Shown here piece after piece: positions 56,226 to 64,000 of a stretch of DNA of 64,000 bases (position 1 is its first letter; each line of letters opens with the position of its first letter). The translations under genes were made by a program, and so were the position numbers. The DNA comes from DATJGR01 sp963787045 (GTDB lineage Bacteria; Pseudomonadota; Gammaproteobacteria; Pseudomonadales; Azotimanducaceae), in NCBI GenBank assembly GCA_963787045.1, contig CAWBBR010000010.1, positions 1-64,000 of the forward strand. Direction: 5' to 3'. The notes below the pieces were generated by a model, which was given only the letters and a program-made list of their open reading frames with translations, had not been told where the DNA came from and ran no database searches.

Positions 56226-56927
56226 ATGATGCGACCTAAGATCAGCTGCATCATTCCCGTCTACAACGCGGCGGAGTATCTCGCCGAAGCATTGGACAGC
56301 GTACTTGCGCAAACCGTTGTTCCTGACGAGATCATTCTTATCGACGACGGTTCCACCGACGACCCGCAGAAGGTCGTTAACCCGTATCAAAGGCACGTCC
56401 ACCTGGTGCATCAGGAAAACCGCGGGCCTGCCGCGGCGCGCAACCATGGTCTACGGTTGGCGACGGGAGATCTGATCACGTTCCTGGATGCAGACGACGT
56501 ATGGGCGCCAGAGAAGACGGCGCGCCAATGCGAAGCCTTGGCGAACGGGCCGGAACTCTCGATCTGCATCACTCACGCACAGAACTTCTGGCAACCCGAA
56601 TTGGCGCATGAGCGGGAACATCTGGATCAGCGATACGCGGAACCGCACCCCGGTTACGTATGTCAATGCCTGATGGCGCGGCGTGGCGTGTTCGATCGGA
56701 TTGGCGTGTTCGACGAGTCGCTACGGGTCAGCGAAGATACGGATTGGTTTGCGCGGGCAGAGCGCGCAGGCATCGACAAATTGATCCTGCCGGACGTGCT
56801 GGTACACCGTCGCTTGCACAGTACCAACACTAGCTACGCACTCTACGATTCGGCGGCCGCACGCGAGAGCATCCTCGAAGTGGCACTTCGCAATCTGCGC
56901 CACAAGCGAGGAAACGAGTCGACCTGA
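56226..56927 (+). CDS. family 2 glycosyltransferase
   Basis: 233 residues. ISCIIPVYNAAEYLAEALDS, IILIDDGSTDDPQ and GDLITFLDADDVWAPEKTAR are the GT-A motifs; VSEDTDWFARAERAG holds an ED acceptor-side motif. Its sequence is strikingly parallel to the minus-strand glycosyltransferase at 53835, suggesting paralogues. Last gene of the plus-strand unit with kinase and PqqD. Confidence 0.83.
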   Translation: MMRPKISCIIPVYNAAEYLAEALDSVLAQTVVPDEIILIDDGSTDDPQKVVNPYQRHVHLVHQENRGPAAARNHGLRLATGDLITFLDADDVWAPEKTARQCEALANGPELSICITHAQNFWQPELAHEREHLDQRYAEPHPGYVCQCLMARRGVFDRIGVFDESLRVSEDTDWFARAERAGIDKLILPDVLVHRRLHSTNTSYALYDSAAARESILEVALRNLRHKRGNEST

Positions 56928-57171
56928 TCGTCGGGTGTCTGCCGATGATCGCGTGCTTCGGTGCTGACAACTCATCCAGATAGAGTCCTCGAGCCTTCTC
57001 TCGCGTATTCTATCGATACGTGAATCGCCACAATTTCGATCCCGATGCCGGTACCCGCAGGAATAGACCACGCTCTTCGTAGCGCTTGCCCGGGACCTGT
57101 ACGCCCTCACCTGCGCGTCTGTCAGCATGATTGGCTCCGAAGGCCAAAAGACGGCAGCGACTAACGCGCCA

Positions 57172-58383
57172 ATGAAGGCGCGCTGGATACTCGTCGCTCT
57201 GATCACTCTGATCGCGTCCCCTACATGGGGCGCCGCGCCGTTGGTGATCGTGATGTCCTGGGACGGAATGCGATACGACTATCCGGATCGCGCCGCATTT
57301 CCCGGTCTCTCGCGCATGCAGCGGGAGGGCGTGCGCGCGGAACGGCTGGTCGCCGGCTGGCCGTCGTCGACATTCCCGGGCCACGTGACGCTCGCAACGG
57401 GTACGTGGGCGGGTACGCACGGCATCGTCGACAACGAATTCCTCGATCGGAAGCGGGGCCGTTTTGCGTATTCGAGCGACGCGAGCTGGCTCGAAGCCGA
57501 ACCGCTATGGATCACCGCAGAGCGCCAGGGCGTGCATGCAGCGACGTATTTCTGGGTCGGTTCCGAAACCGACTGGCACGGTCAACACCAGCAGTATCGA
57601 ATCGCGCCGTTCAATGGCGAGACGCCTGAGAGCGTGAAAGTCGATCAGATGCTCGCGTGGATCGACTTGCCCGCGGATCAGCGGCCGGGTCTGATCATGG
57701 CGTACTGGCACGGCGCCGACACCGTGGGCCATCGCCGCGGGCCTGAAAGCGACGCGGTAGTCGATCAGATTTTCGAACAGGACGCGCAGCTCGTCCGGCT
57801 GCTCGACGGTATCGACGCGAGACATTTGTGGGACGACACGACGCTGATCCTCGTCAGCGATCACGGCATGACCGAACTGCACGGTTTCTTCGACCTGGCG
57901 GGATATCTCACCGAGCACGGTTACCACGCGCGCGTGTTCGGCGGCCCGGGTGTCGCGCACGTGTTTCTCAACGACGCATCCCAACTCGATGGCGCCTTTG
58001 CGCTGTTGTCAGCGCGTAAGCCGCTCGAGGTTTATCGCGGTACCGAGTTGCCGGAGCGTTTTCACCTCAGCGCCAAGGATCGCGTCGGCGATCTGGTCGT
58101 GATCAGCGATCCATCATTACCGTTGGCGTATCCGGCGTGGTGGATACGCGCTTTGTATGCCGCGCTCGGACCGATCGCAGGCGTCTATCCCGGCAGTCAT
58201 GGCTTCGATCCGAATCTTCCGGAGATGGGCGCCACACTGTTGATGATGGGGCGCGGGATACCGAAAGGCGTGCGCATCGGCGCGATACCGATGATCGACA
58301 TTGCACCGACCGCCGCCCGGTTACTGCACATCGAGCCGCCATTGCAGTCGGAAGGAAAACCGCTGCCGGAAATCGGTAACTGA
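57172..58383 (+). CDS. secreted nucleotide pyrophosphatase/phosphodiesterase (ENPP-like)
   Basis: 403 residues from ATG 57172 (MKARWILVALITLIASPTWG signal peptide; an ATG at 57127 is in frame). VIVMSWDGMRYDY gives the first metal Asp, AGWPSSTFPGHVTLATG the Thr/Ser nucleophile, WHGADTVGHRRG the second Asp/His pair and LVSDHGMTELHG the last metal ligands. Alkaline-phosphatase fold. Hydrolyses nucleotide or lysophospholipid-type phosphodiesters in the periplasm. No coupled neighbour. Confidence 0.87.
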   Translation: MKARWILVALITLIASPTWGAAPLVIVMSWDGMRYDYPDRAAFPGLSRMQREGVRAERLVAGWPSSTFPGHVTLATGTWAGTHGIVDNEFLDRKRGRFAYSSDASWLEAEPLWITAERQGVHAATYFWVGSETDWHGQHQQYRIAPFNGETPESVKVDQMLAWIDLPADQRPGLIMAYWHGADTVGHRRGPESDAVVDQIFEQDAQLVRLLDGIDARHLWDDTTLILVSDHGMTELHGFFDLAGYLTEHGYHARVFGGPGVAHVFLNDASQLDGAFALLSARKPLEVYRGTELPERFHLSAKDRVGDLVVISDPSLPLAYPAWWIRALYAALGPIAGVYPGSHGFDPNLPEMGATLLMMGRGIPKGVRIGAIPMIDIAPTAARLLHIEPPLQSEGKPLPEIGN

Positions 58384-58454
58384 CGCCACCTGAACGGTGC
58401 GCACGCTGCCTCCGCTGTGAAGCGAAGTTGGACCCAGCATGCCTGCAAAGGCGC

Positions 58455-59675
58455 TTACGAACGCGTGGTCGATCGATAGATCAGCACGCGGTCGCGCTCC
58501 TGACGCCAGGAATCTTCGTCGGCCGCGGCGATCGTCTCCAGATCGCCGACGCCAGCGTGCGGATCGTCCACCCATTCGCGCAGCAACGGGCTGCCGTTGA
58601 TCAGGTCGATCGCGAGACGCCCCACTTCGTACTCGTATGGAAAATCGCGCCACAGCGGGTAGTCGGGCTGCAGCGAACGCAGCGCTTTGAACGCCAGCGC
58701 CACGAGCCGCCACGGCCGGAATGCCGCGTGATCGTAATGCGCGTCGTCGACGTGGATCTGCAGCCCCGAACACAGCGTGCCTTTGTGTTTGTGGAACGTC
58801 GGTTCGAACCAGCACTCCCGCAACCGGCAACCCTCCAGCCACTGCGGCGCCAGCTCGTACATCCTGGCGCGCAGCGCGCGCGCGTCGATGTCCGGTGCAC
58901 CGAGCACTTCTAACGGCCGTGTCGTGCCGCGCCCTTCCGAAAGCGTCGTACCTTCCAGCATCACGGTGCCGGCATAACAGCGCGCCATCGACAGATTCGC
59001 CGCGTTCGGGCTGGGATTGACCCACGTGCGTTCGTCGTGCGGCCAGCCGAAGCCGGGCGCCGCTTCGGGTTGCCATCCGCGCATCGGAATCACGTCGTAG
59101 TCCATGTCGAGGCGCAGCGTGTCGACGAACCAGTGACCGAGTTCGCCCAACGTCAGTCCGTGCCGCATCGGCAACGGTCCGGCGCCGACGAAACTCTCCC
59201 AGCCGTCGCGCAACCGCAATCCTTCGATCGGTCGGCCCGCCGGATTCGGCCGATCCAGCACCCAGACCGCCCTGCCGTGCCGGGCAGCTTCCTCCAGCAC
59301 ATAGCGCAACGTGGTGATGAACGTGTAGATGCGGCAACCCACGTCCTGCAGGTCTACCAACAACACGTCGAAGGTGCTCATCATCGAAGCATCGGGCCGG
59401 CGCGTTTGACCGTAGAGGCTGAACACCGGAATGCCGTGGACGGGATCGTGAAAGTCGGGAGACTCGACCATGTTGTCCTGTTTGTCGCCGCGCAAGCCGT
59501 GTTGCGGACCGAACGCGGCGGTGATCTCGACGCTGTCGATCGCACTGAGCGCGTCCAACGAGTGCACGAGGTTGCGCGTCACCGACGCCGGATGCGCGAG
59601 CAACGCGGCGCGTCGGCCACGCAACGCCGAATGCAATGCGCTTTCTTCCGTCAATCGATCGATGCCGAACAGCAT
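58455..59675 (-). CDS. DUF1343 exo-beta-N-acetylmuramidase-like (NamZ) protein
   Basis: 406 residues. AALLAHPASVTRNLVHSLDA, AFGPQHGLRGDKQDNMVES, VFSLYGQTRRPDASMM and LLVDLQDVGCRIYTFITTLR are the block pattern of DUF1343/NamZ, which removes terminal N-acetylmuramic acid from peptidoglycan fragments. VLDRPNPAGRPIEGLRLRDG is another hallmark. No signal peptide is evident, which would fit cytoplasmic recycling, but the start may be elsewhere. Downstream of the AAA gene by 18 bases. Confidence 0.85.
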   Translation of the reverse strand: MLFGIDRLTEESALHSALRGRRAALLAHPASVTRNLVHSLDALSAIDSVEITAAFGPQHGLRGDKQDNMVESPDFHDPVHGIPVFSLYGQTRRPDASMMSTFDVLLVDLQDVGCRIYTFITTLRYVLEEAARHGRAVWVLDRPNPAGRPIEGLRLRDGWESFVGAGPLPMRHGLTLGELGHWFVDTLRLDMDYDVIPMRGWQPEAAPGFGWPHDERTWVNPSPNAANLSMARCYAGTVMLEGTTLSEGRGTTRPLEVLGAPDIDARALRARMYELAPQWLEGCRLRECWFEPTFHKHKGTLCSGLQIHVDDAHYDHAAFRPWRLVALAFKALRSLQPDYPLWRDFPYEYEVGRLAIDLINGSPLLREWVDDPHAGVGDLETIAAADEDSWRQERDRVLIYRSTTRS

Positions 59676-59693
59676 GTCGTCACTCCTTTCGAA

Positions 59694-60884
59694 TCATTTG
59701 CGCCACTCGTCGCCCGGCATGATCCGCCGCATGAACTCGTCGAACAGCGGTACCGTGAACGCGGTGTCGCCGTGGTTCGGGCTCCAGATCATCCCTTTCG
59801 CGATCAGCTGATTGCGCGTGGGTCCCAACGACGTCACCTTGCGACCGAGTTGGTCGGCGATGTCGCCGGACCGATGCGGGCCCGGCCCGAGTTCCGCCAT
59901 CGCGCGCAGGTAAACCTTCTCGGTCGGCGTGAGCCGGTCGAAGCGCACCCGGAAGAAACTCTCGTCCAGCGCCGCTACCGCTCCGGCCGATGCGCGCTTC
60001 ACGTCGGCCGCGGTGATCGGCGACTTCGTCGCGGTATCCCACGCGTGCTTGCCCCACTCCTGCAGGAAATACGGATAGCCCTGCGTCTTTCTGACGATAC
60101 TGCGCAACGCGTCTGCGTTGATGTCGACGCCTTCGTCTTTCGCCGGTTTCGCGATCGCGATGCTCGCGTCGACTTCGTTCAACGGACCGATCTCCGGGAA
60201 ATCGAACAACCGTTCCGCGTACGACTTCGCAAGCCCCATCTGCCCGCGCAACTGCGGCAGTCCCGCGCCGAGCAGCACGATCGGCAGGCGCCGTTGCGCG
60301 GCGCGATGCAGCGCTGTGATCAGCGCCGCGAGTTGTGTCTCCTCGACGTACTGCAGTTCGTCGACGAACAGCACGAGCGCGGTGCCGGCTTTCTTTGCCG
60401 CTGCGCCCACGGCTTCGAGCAGCGCCTGCAGATCGTGTTCGAGGTCGCCGTTGTCGGCCAGACCGGGTTCCGGATCGAGGTCCACGCCCACTTCGATGTC
60501 GTGGTACTTCACTTTCAGCGCTTTCGCGAATCCCGCCAGCGCCCGCAGCGCGCGCTGCGACAACGCCTTCGCCTGCGCGTTGCGCGACAGTCGCAACAGC
60601 GCCTGTCGCAACTGCGGCGCAAGCATCGCGGGCAGCGAGCGCCCTTCAGGCGCCTCGATGCGCACCGTCTGGATGCCTTCGCCTTCGGCGTCGTCGCGCA
60701 TGCGATCGAGCAGCACGGTCTTGCCGACGCCGCGCAACCCGATCATCAGAATGCTCTTGGTCGGCAGCCCGAGCCGCACCCGCTCCAGCGCGATGCGCAC
60801 CGTTTCGCGCAACGCGTCGCGGCCGGCGAGCTCCGGCGGCGGGGTGCCGGCGCCGGGGGCGAAAGGGTTTCTAACGGGATCCAT
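59694..60884 (-). CDS. AAA ATPase with C-terminal winged helix
   Basis: 396 residues from ATG 60884. ILMIGLRGVGKTVLLDRMRD is the Walker A loop, TALVLFVDELQYVEETQLAA the Walker B and sensor region, and LPIVLLGAGLPQL the sensor strand of ORC1/STAND-like AAA ATPases. The tail (RLTPTEKVYLRAMAELG, SGDIADQLGRKVTSLGPTRN, LIAKGMIW) is a winged helix. Related proteins bind DNA or accompany toxins and defence genes. An AT-rich palindrome just upstream suggests control of its own transcription. Co-directional with the muramidase gene. Confidence 0.82.
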   Translation of the reverse strand: MDPVRNPFAPGAGTPPPELAGRDALRETVRIALERVRLGLPTKSILMIGLRGVGKTVLLDRMRDDAEGEGIQTVRIEAPEGRSLPAMLAPQLRQALLRLSRNAQAKALSQRALRALAGFAKALKVKYHDIEVGVDLDPEPGLADNGDLEHDLQALLEAVGAAAKKAGTALVLFVDELQYVEETQLAALITALHRAAQRRLPIVLLGAGLPQLRGQMGLAKSYAERLFDFPEIGPLNEVDASIAIAKPAKDEGVDINADALRSIVRKTQGYPYFLQEWGKHAWDTATKSPITAADVKRASAGAVAALDESFFRVRFDRLTPTEKVYLRAMAELGPGPHRSGDIADQLGRKVTSLGPTRNQLIAKGMIWSPNHGDTAFTVPLFDEFMRRIMPGDEWRK

Positions 60885-60900
60885 GTGGCAAGTTATACAG

Positions 60901-60939
60901 TAATTAGGAGATTTATGACAAATCCATAAATCTGCTAAT
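60901..60939. promoter_or_regulatory. AT-rich operator-like palindrome
   Basis: Arms AATTAGGAGATTTATG (60901-60916) and CATAAATCTGCTAATT (60924-60939) match at all but one position across a 7-base spacer. It lies 17 bases upstream of the AAA start and is far more AT-rich than its surroundings. Confidence 0.65.
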
Positions 60940-61024
60940 TTCAATCAAACCGATTGGCGACGACAGGGCGTACGCCGCGCGCGGCTCGAACCGGGCCATG
61001 CCATCGCTCGTCAGTGGGTCGAAT

Positions 61025-62629
61025 TCACAACGTACGCCGCGTGCGCGAACGCGACAAGTCGGAATCCGGCTGAGGCTCGGCGGCACATACGAAATTCGCT
61101 GCGTCGTCCGTGCTGCCTTCGCCGCGATAGATCGCGACTTTCGGATACGGACACAGCGGCCGGGTGCGTTCGACGACGCCGTCCTTCATCCGCGCTGCAA
61201 TGATCGAGTCCGGCGGCTTGCCGGTTTCCACCCACGCATCGAGCGCTTTCAGCGCGTCGAACCGGTCGGGACCGTCGCCGCCTGCGCAGTGGTCCATTCC
61301 CGGCACCATGAACAACCGATAGCTGTTGTCGAATTCGGCGCGGTCGATATCGGAGCCGACCACGGCCGCGCGCACGCTCTCGTAGTAACCGATGCTGTTC
61401 AGCGGCGGAATACCCGGGTCGCCCCAACCGTGGTACTGCAGCAGTTTGCCGCCGCGGTCGAAGAACGGTCCGAGGTTCGGGTCGATCGCATCGAGAAAAG
61501 GTCCCGCGCTGTCTTCCGCGACCGGCAGGTCGCGCGCGACGTCGAACGTTCGATAGTCCCAACCCTTCTTCTTGAAGACGATGAACTCGAAGATGCCGGT
61601 CGCGAGCGTAGACAACGTCGGCACCATCGCGCCGACTCCGCCGTTCCAGCCGAGTTCGCTGCCGGGAGACACACCCGGAAACAGCGCCACTTGCGTGCGG
61701 GGATTCAGCATCGGCTGATACAACGCCCGCGCGCTGGCGACCTGCGCGGCGGTGAGGCACGTCGGCTGATCGGAATCGGCGCACTGCACCGACGCCGGAT
61801 CGAAATTGCAGCGCAGCGGATTCTCGATGACACCGTCTTTCACGCCGTCGAGCGAATCGCACGCGGCTAGCGCGGCCGCGTGCAGCGTCTTCAGCTTGTC
61901 TTCCGGCACGAAGTTGTCCGGTTCCTTGTGGATCACCTGGCTCGCGACGACGTATTTGGCCGACAGTCGCGTCATGTAGTTCGCCGGCGCGCCGGCGACG
62001 ATGCCGTCGAAGTCGGTCGGATAGCGCTGTGCTTCGGTGAGCCCTTGCCTGCCGCCGGTCGAGCAACCGTTCCAATAGGCGCGTCGCGGCGGGCTGCCGT
62101 AAAACGCGACGCTGATCGCTTTCGCTTTCGACGCGAGTTCGTGCACGGCGCGATAACCGAAATCGACGACTTTCTCCGGATGATTCAGCGCGAAGCTCGC
62201 GTCCACCGGCGAGCTTTCGTGACCGGTGTCGGTCGATGCGGCGACATAGCCGGCGGCGAGCGGCGGCGCCATGAACGGAAACCAGATCTCGCCGGAGTAG
62301 CCGCCGTTGCCCACCGCGACGAGTTTGCCGTTCCAGCCCGCCACCGGCAGCCAGACTTCGAACGCGATGTTCGAATCCGCCGTGGGCGTCATGCGACCGG
62401 CGACGCGACAGAACGCAGGCAGTTGCGCGTACGGCGCCGGCATCGGTATGAAGAACGGTTTTGCCGGCTTGTACGCACCGGCCGCTACCACCTCGGCCGC
62501 GGTGATCCGCGTGTCTTTCAACTCGAGCGACGCGAGCGTTTCGCAGGTATCGGCCGCTGCGTGCGATGCAAGCGCAGGCAGCAGCACAACGCAAAGACCG
62601 GCGGCATACCGAACTAATGCAGAACGCAT
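61025..62629 (-). CDS. secreted tannase/feruloyl esterase family protein
   Basis: 534 residues from ATG 62629 with signal peptide (MRSALVRYAAGLCVVLLPAL then ASHAAADTC). AYWNGCSTGGRQGLTEAQRY has the Cys-Ser nucleophile motif and MVPGMDHCAGGDGPD the His-Cys, giving the CS-D-HC pattern in which a disulfide links the two. GKLVAVGNGGYSGEI is a conserved early loop. Hydrolyses aromatic esters such as gallate or ferulate, outside the cytoplasm. A phenylpropanoid link to the oxygenase at 20447 is possible. Confidence 0.88.
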   Translation of the reverse strand: MRSALVRYAAGLCVVLLPALASHAAADTCETLASLELKDTRITAAEVVAAGAYKPAKPFFIPMPAPYAQLPAFCRVAGRMTPTADSNIAFEVWLPVAGWNGKLVAVGNGGYSGEIWFPFMAPPLAAGYVAASTDTGHESSPVDASFALNHPEKVVDFGYRAVHELASKAKAISVAFYGSPPRRAYWNGCSTGGRQGLTEAQRYPTDFDGIVAGAPANYMTRLSAKYVVASQVIHKEPDNFVPEDKLKTLHAAALAACDSLDGVKDGVIENPLRCNFDPASVQCADSDQPTCLTAAQVASARALYQPMLNPRTQVALFPGVSPGSELGWNGGVGAMVPTLSTLATGIFEFIVFKKKGWDYRTFDVARDLPVAEDSAGPFLDAIDPNLGPFFDRGGKLLQYHGWGDPGIPPLNSIGYYESVRAAVVGSDIDRAEFDNSYRLFMVPGMDHCAGGDGPDRFDALKALDAWVETGKPPDSIIAARMKDGVVERTRPLCPYPKVAIYRGEGSTDDAANFVCAAEPQPDSDLSRSRTRRTL

Positions 62630-62701
62630 GTTTTCCCCCAACTGGATCCCCTTCCGGAATTCTCACACGAAACGCTTCGGTGCGACTCACGCGCGCACCA
62701 A

Positions 62702-64000
62702 TCATGCACGCACCAGTCGCGCCAGCGTCGCGACCGCACCGGGCATCGCGTCGGGCGCTGCGGTGGCAAACGACAAACGCAGGAACACGCCGGTCGGTTC
62801 CGCCGGGAACCACTGTCGTCCGGCGCTCACGATCACGCCGGCCGCGTGGGCGCGCGCCGCGACATCGACGTCGACGGCGCGATCGGGCAAACGCGTCCAC
62901 AGATGCAGACCGCCGGCTGGTATCAGCGGCAACGACGCGGGACCCAGCTCGGCGCGCAACGCGCTGACGAGCGTGTCACGCCGCAAGCGCAATGCGACGC
63001 GCAACGCTTTCAGATGACGCGGCCAGGCCGGCGAAGTCACCAGTTCGAGCGCGGCCTCCTGGATCGGGCCCGCAATGAAGAAGTCGGCGATGGTGCGCGC
63101 CGACAGCAATCGCGCCAGCGCCGCGCCTTTCGCCACGATCGCACCGATTCGAAGACCGGGCGCGGCCGACTTCGTCAGCGAACGCAGGTAAACGACGTGA
63201 CCATTCGTATCGGCCGGGGCCAACGGCGGCAACGGCACGGCGTCGATCGCGAAGTCGCGGCCCCAATCGTCCTCGATCAGAAACGCCCCCGCTTTGGCGA
63301 CGACGTCGAGCACCTCTGCGCGGCGCGCGGCGCCCAGCGTGGCGCCGGACGGGTTTGCGAACGTCGGCTGTGAATAGAACACGCGCGCGCCGGTGCGCGC
63401 GAATGCCGCCGCCAACGCGTCCGGCACTACGCCCTCGGCGTCGGTGGTCACCGGCACTAACGGCAACCTCAAGGCGCGCGCCACGACGATCGCGCCGACA
63501 TACGTCGGCGACTCGACGAGCAGCGGCGCACCGGGTGAGACGAGCGCGCGCAGCACCACGCTGATTGCGGCCTGGCTTCCCGGCGACACGATGACGTCGT
63601 GCGCGCCGATGCCGCCACCGAGCTGCTGCGCGAACCACAGCCGCAGCGGCTCGAGACCTTGCGACGGCATGCGACCCCACACACCGGGACGTCGCGCGAC
63701 CCGGGTCATGACGGCGCTCAGCTGCGGCAGCGCCTGCAGATCGTCCGGCAGATAGCCGCCGCCGAGATTGACCGCGCCGGCGCTCGGCGCGGCGAGCAAC
63801 GCCCGAATCGCGTCGTCGCTCACGTCGGCCGCGCCGAGCGCGAGACTCTGCCAACCGAAGTCGCCTGCCGCGATCGGCGCGCGCCGATCAGCTACGAACG
63901 TGCCGTGACCCGGACGCGCGTCGATCAATCCCGAGGCCACCAGTTGCTGCACGGCGCGACGGACGGTGAGCGGACTCACGCCGAGTTCGGCCATCAATTC
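62702..64000 (-). CDS. MocR-type GntR/aminotransferase regulator, N-terminus cut by window end
   Basis: The frame is open to the window edge. The first visible residues (LMAELGVSPLTVRRAVQQLV) are the recognition part of a GntR winged helix followed by DARPGHGTFVADR. The rest is a fold-type I aminotransferase: VIVSPGSQAAISVVLRAL, PTFANPSGATLG, FLIEDDWGRDF and the PLP Lys in LRSLTKSAAPGLRIG. MocR proteins sense PLP or amino compounds. Its upstream region is outside the window, so its target is unknown. Confidence 0.87.
   Translation of the reverse strand, partial: ELMAELGVSPLTVRRAVQQLVASGLIDARPGHGTFVADRRAPIAAGDFGWQSLALGAADVSDDAIRALLAAPSAGAVNLGGGYLPDDLQALPQLSAVMTRVARRPGVWGRMPSQGLEPLRLWFAQQLGGGIGAHDVIVSPGSQAAISVVLRALVSPGAPLLVESPTYVGAIVVARALRLPLVPVTTDAEGVVPDALAAAFARTGARVFYSQPTFANPSGATLGAARRAEVLDVVAKAGAFLIEDDWGRDFAIDAVPLPPLAPADTNGHVVYLRSLTKSAAPGLRIGAIVAKGAALARLLSARTIADFFIAGPIQEAALELVTSPAWPRHLKALRVALRLRRDTLVSALRAELGPASLPLIPAGGLHLWTRLPDRAVDVDVAARAHAAGVIVSAGRQWFPAEPTGVFLRLSFATAAPDAMPGAVATLARLVRA

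Noticed and set aside
59037..60929. A 630-codon plus-strand frame
   Set aside because: Antisense to the muramidase and AAA genes, rich in Arg/Gln/His with no recognisable domain.

Overview
This 64-kb window is GC-rich bacterial chromosome, almost certainly from a gammaproteobacterium. The evidence is the dapA-bamC pair, tusA, a BepA-type M48 protease and nadA lying together, plus a molybdenum fdsGBACD formate dehydrogenase operon. The many acyl-CoA dehydrogenases, a wax-ester synthase, a carotenoid-oxygenase-family enzyme and a large palindromic repeat suggest an environmental aerobe of the Steroidobacterales/Nevskiales type; that placement is inference. I saw no tRNA, rRNA, CRISPR array or insertion sequence.

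Layout. 0.6-6.9 kb: two small secreted or cupin proteins, then an SGNH-like, FkbH-like, acyl-carrier-protein and MBOAT gene set that probably modifies an extracytoplasmic product; its middle is riddled with frameshifts. 7.2-11.4 kb: a secreted protein, a DUF4956 membrane protein, an SdiA-regulated-type lipoprotein, an alpha/beta-hydrolase-like protein with Cys at the nucleophile position, and a convergent CotH-like protein. 11.5-18.0 kb: tightly coupled NAD-dependent formate dehydrogenase operon (fdsG, fdsB, fdsA, fdhD/fdsC, fdsD) plus mobA. 18.0-27.5 kb: ECF sigma factor with membrane partner, DUF2721 protein, HAD hydrolase, carotenoid-cleavage-type oxygenase, acyl-CoA dehydrogenase, small lipoprotein, VOC protein, three P-loop kinases and a glutathione S-transferase. 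27.7-30.5 kb: phasin with a clear terminator, wax-ester synthase/DGAT and an SDR (storage lipid). 30.5-37.1 kb: core genes (MBL hydrolase, bamC, dapA, tusA, bepA, nadA, ATP-grasp). 37.2-41.9 kb: a giant multi-PAS hybrid sensor kinase. 42.3-50.6 kb: fatty-acid- or steroid-like catabolism (SDR, acyl-CoA synthetase, phosphatase, palindromic repeat, SDR, CoA transferase, paired acyl-CoA dehydrogenases). 50.6-56.9 kb: an accessory island with a sulfotransferase, two nucleotidyltransferase-fold proteins, two glycosyltransferases, an HprK-related kinase and a PqqD-like protein with a RiPP-leader-like tail. 57.2-64 kb: phosphodiesterase, NamZ-type muramidase, AAA ATPase with a palindromic operator, tannase/feruloyl esterase and a MocR regulator cut by the window end.

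A pervasive feature is broken reading frames. At least seven otherwise intact genes carry one net +1 shift, often in a short G/C run, and 3.85-6.1 kb holds a dozen or more. The family sequence continues intact in another frame each time, so consensus errors are more likely than gene decay.

The most promising undescribed system is the 50.6-56.9 kb island: kinase, peptide chaperone, nucleotidyltransferases, glycosyltransferases and sulfotransferase look like a peptide- or glycan-modification pathway, and the PqqD-like protein may carry its own leader and core peptide.
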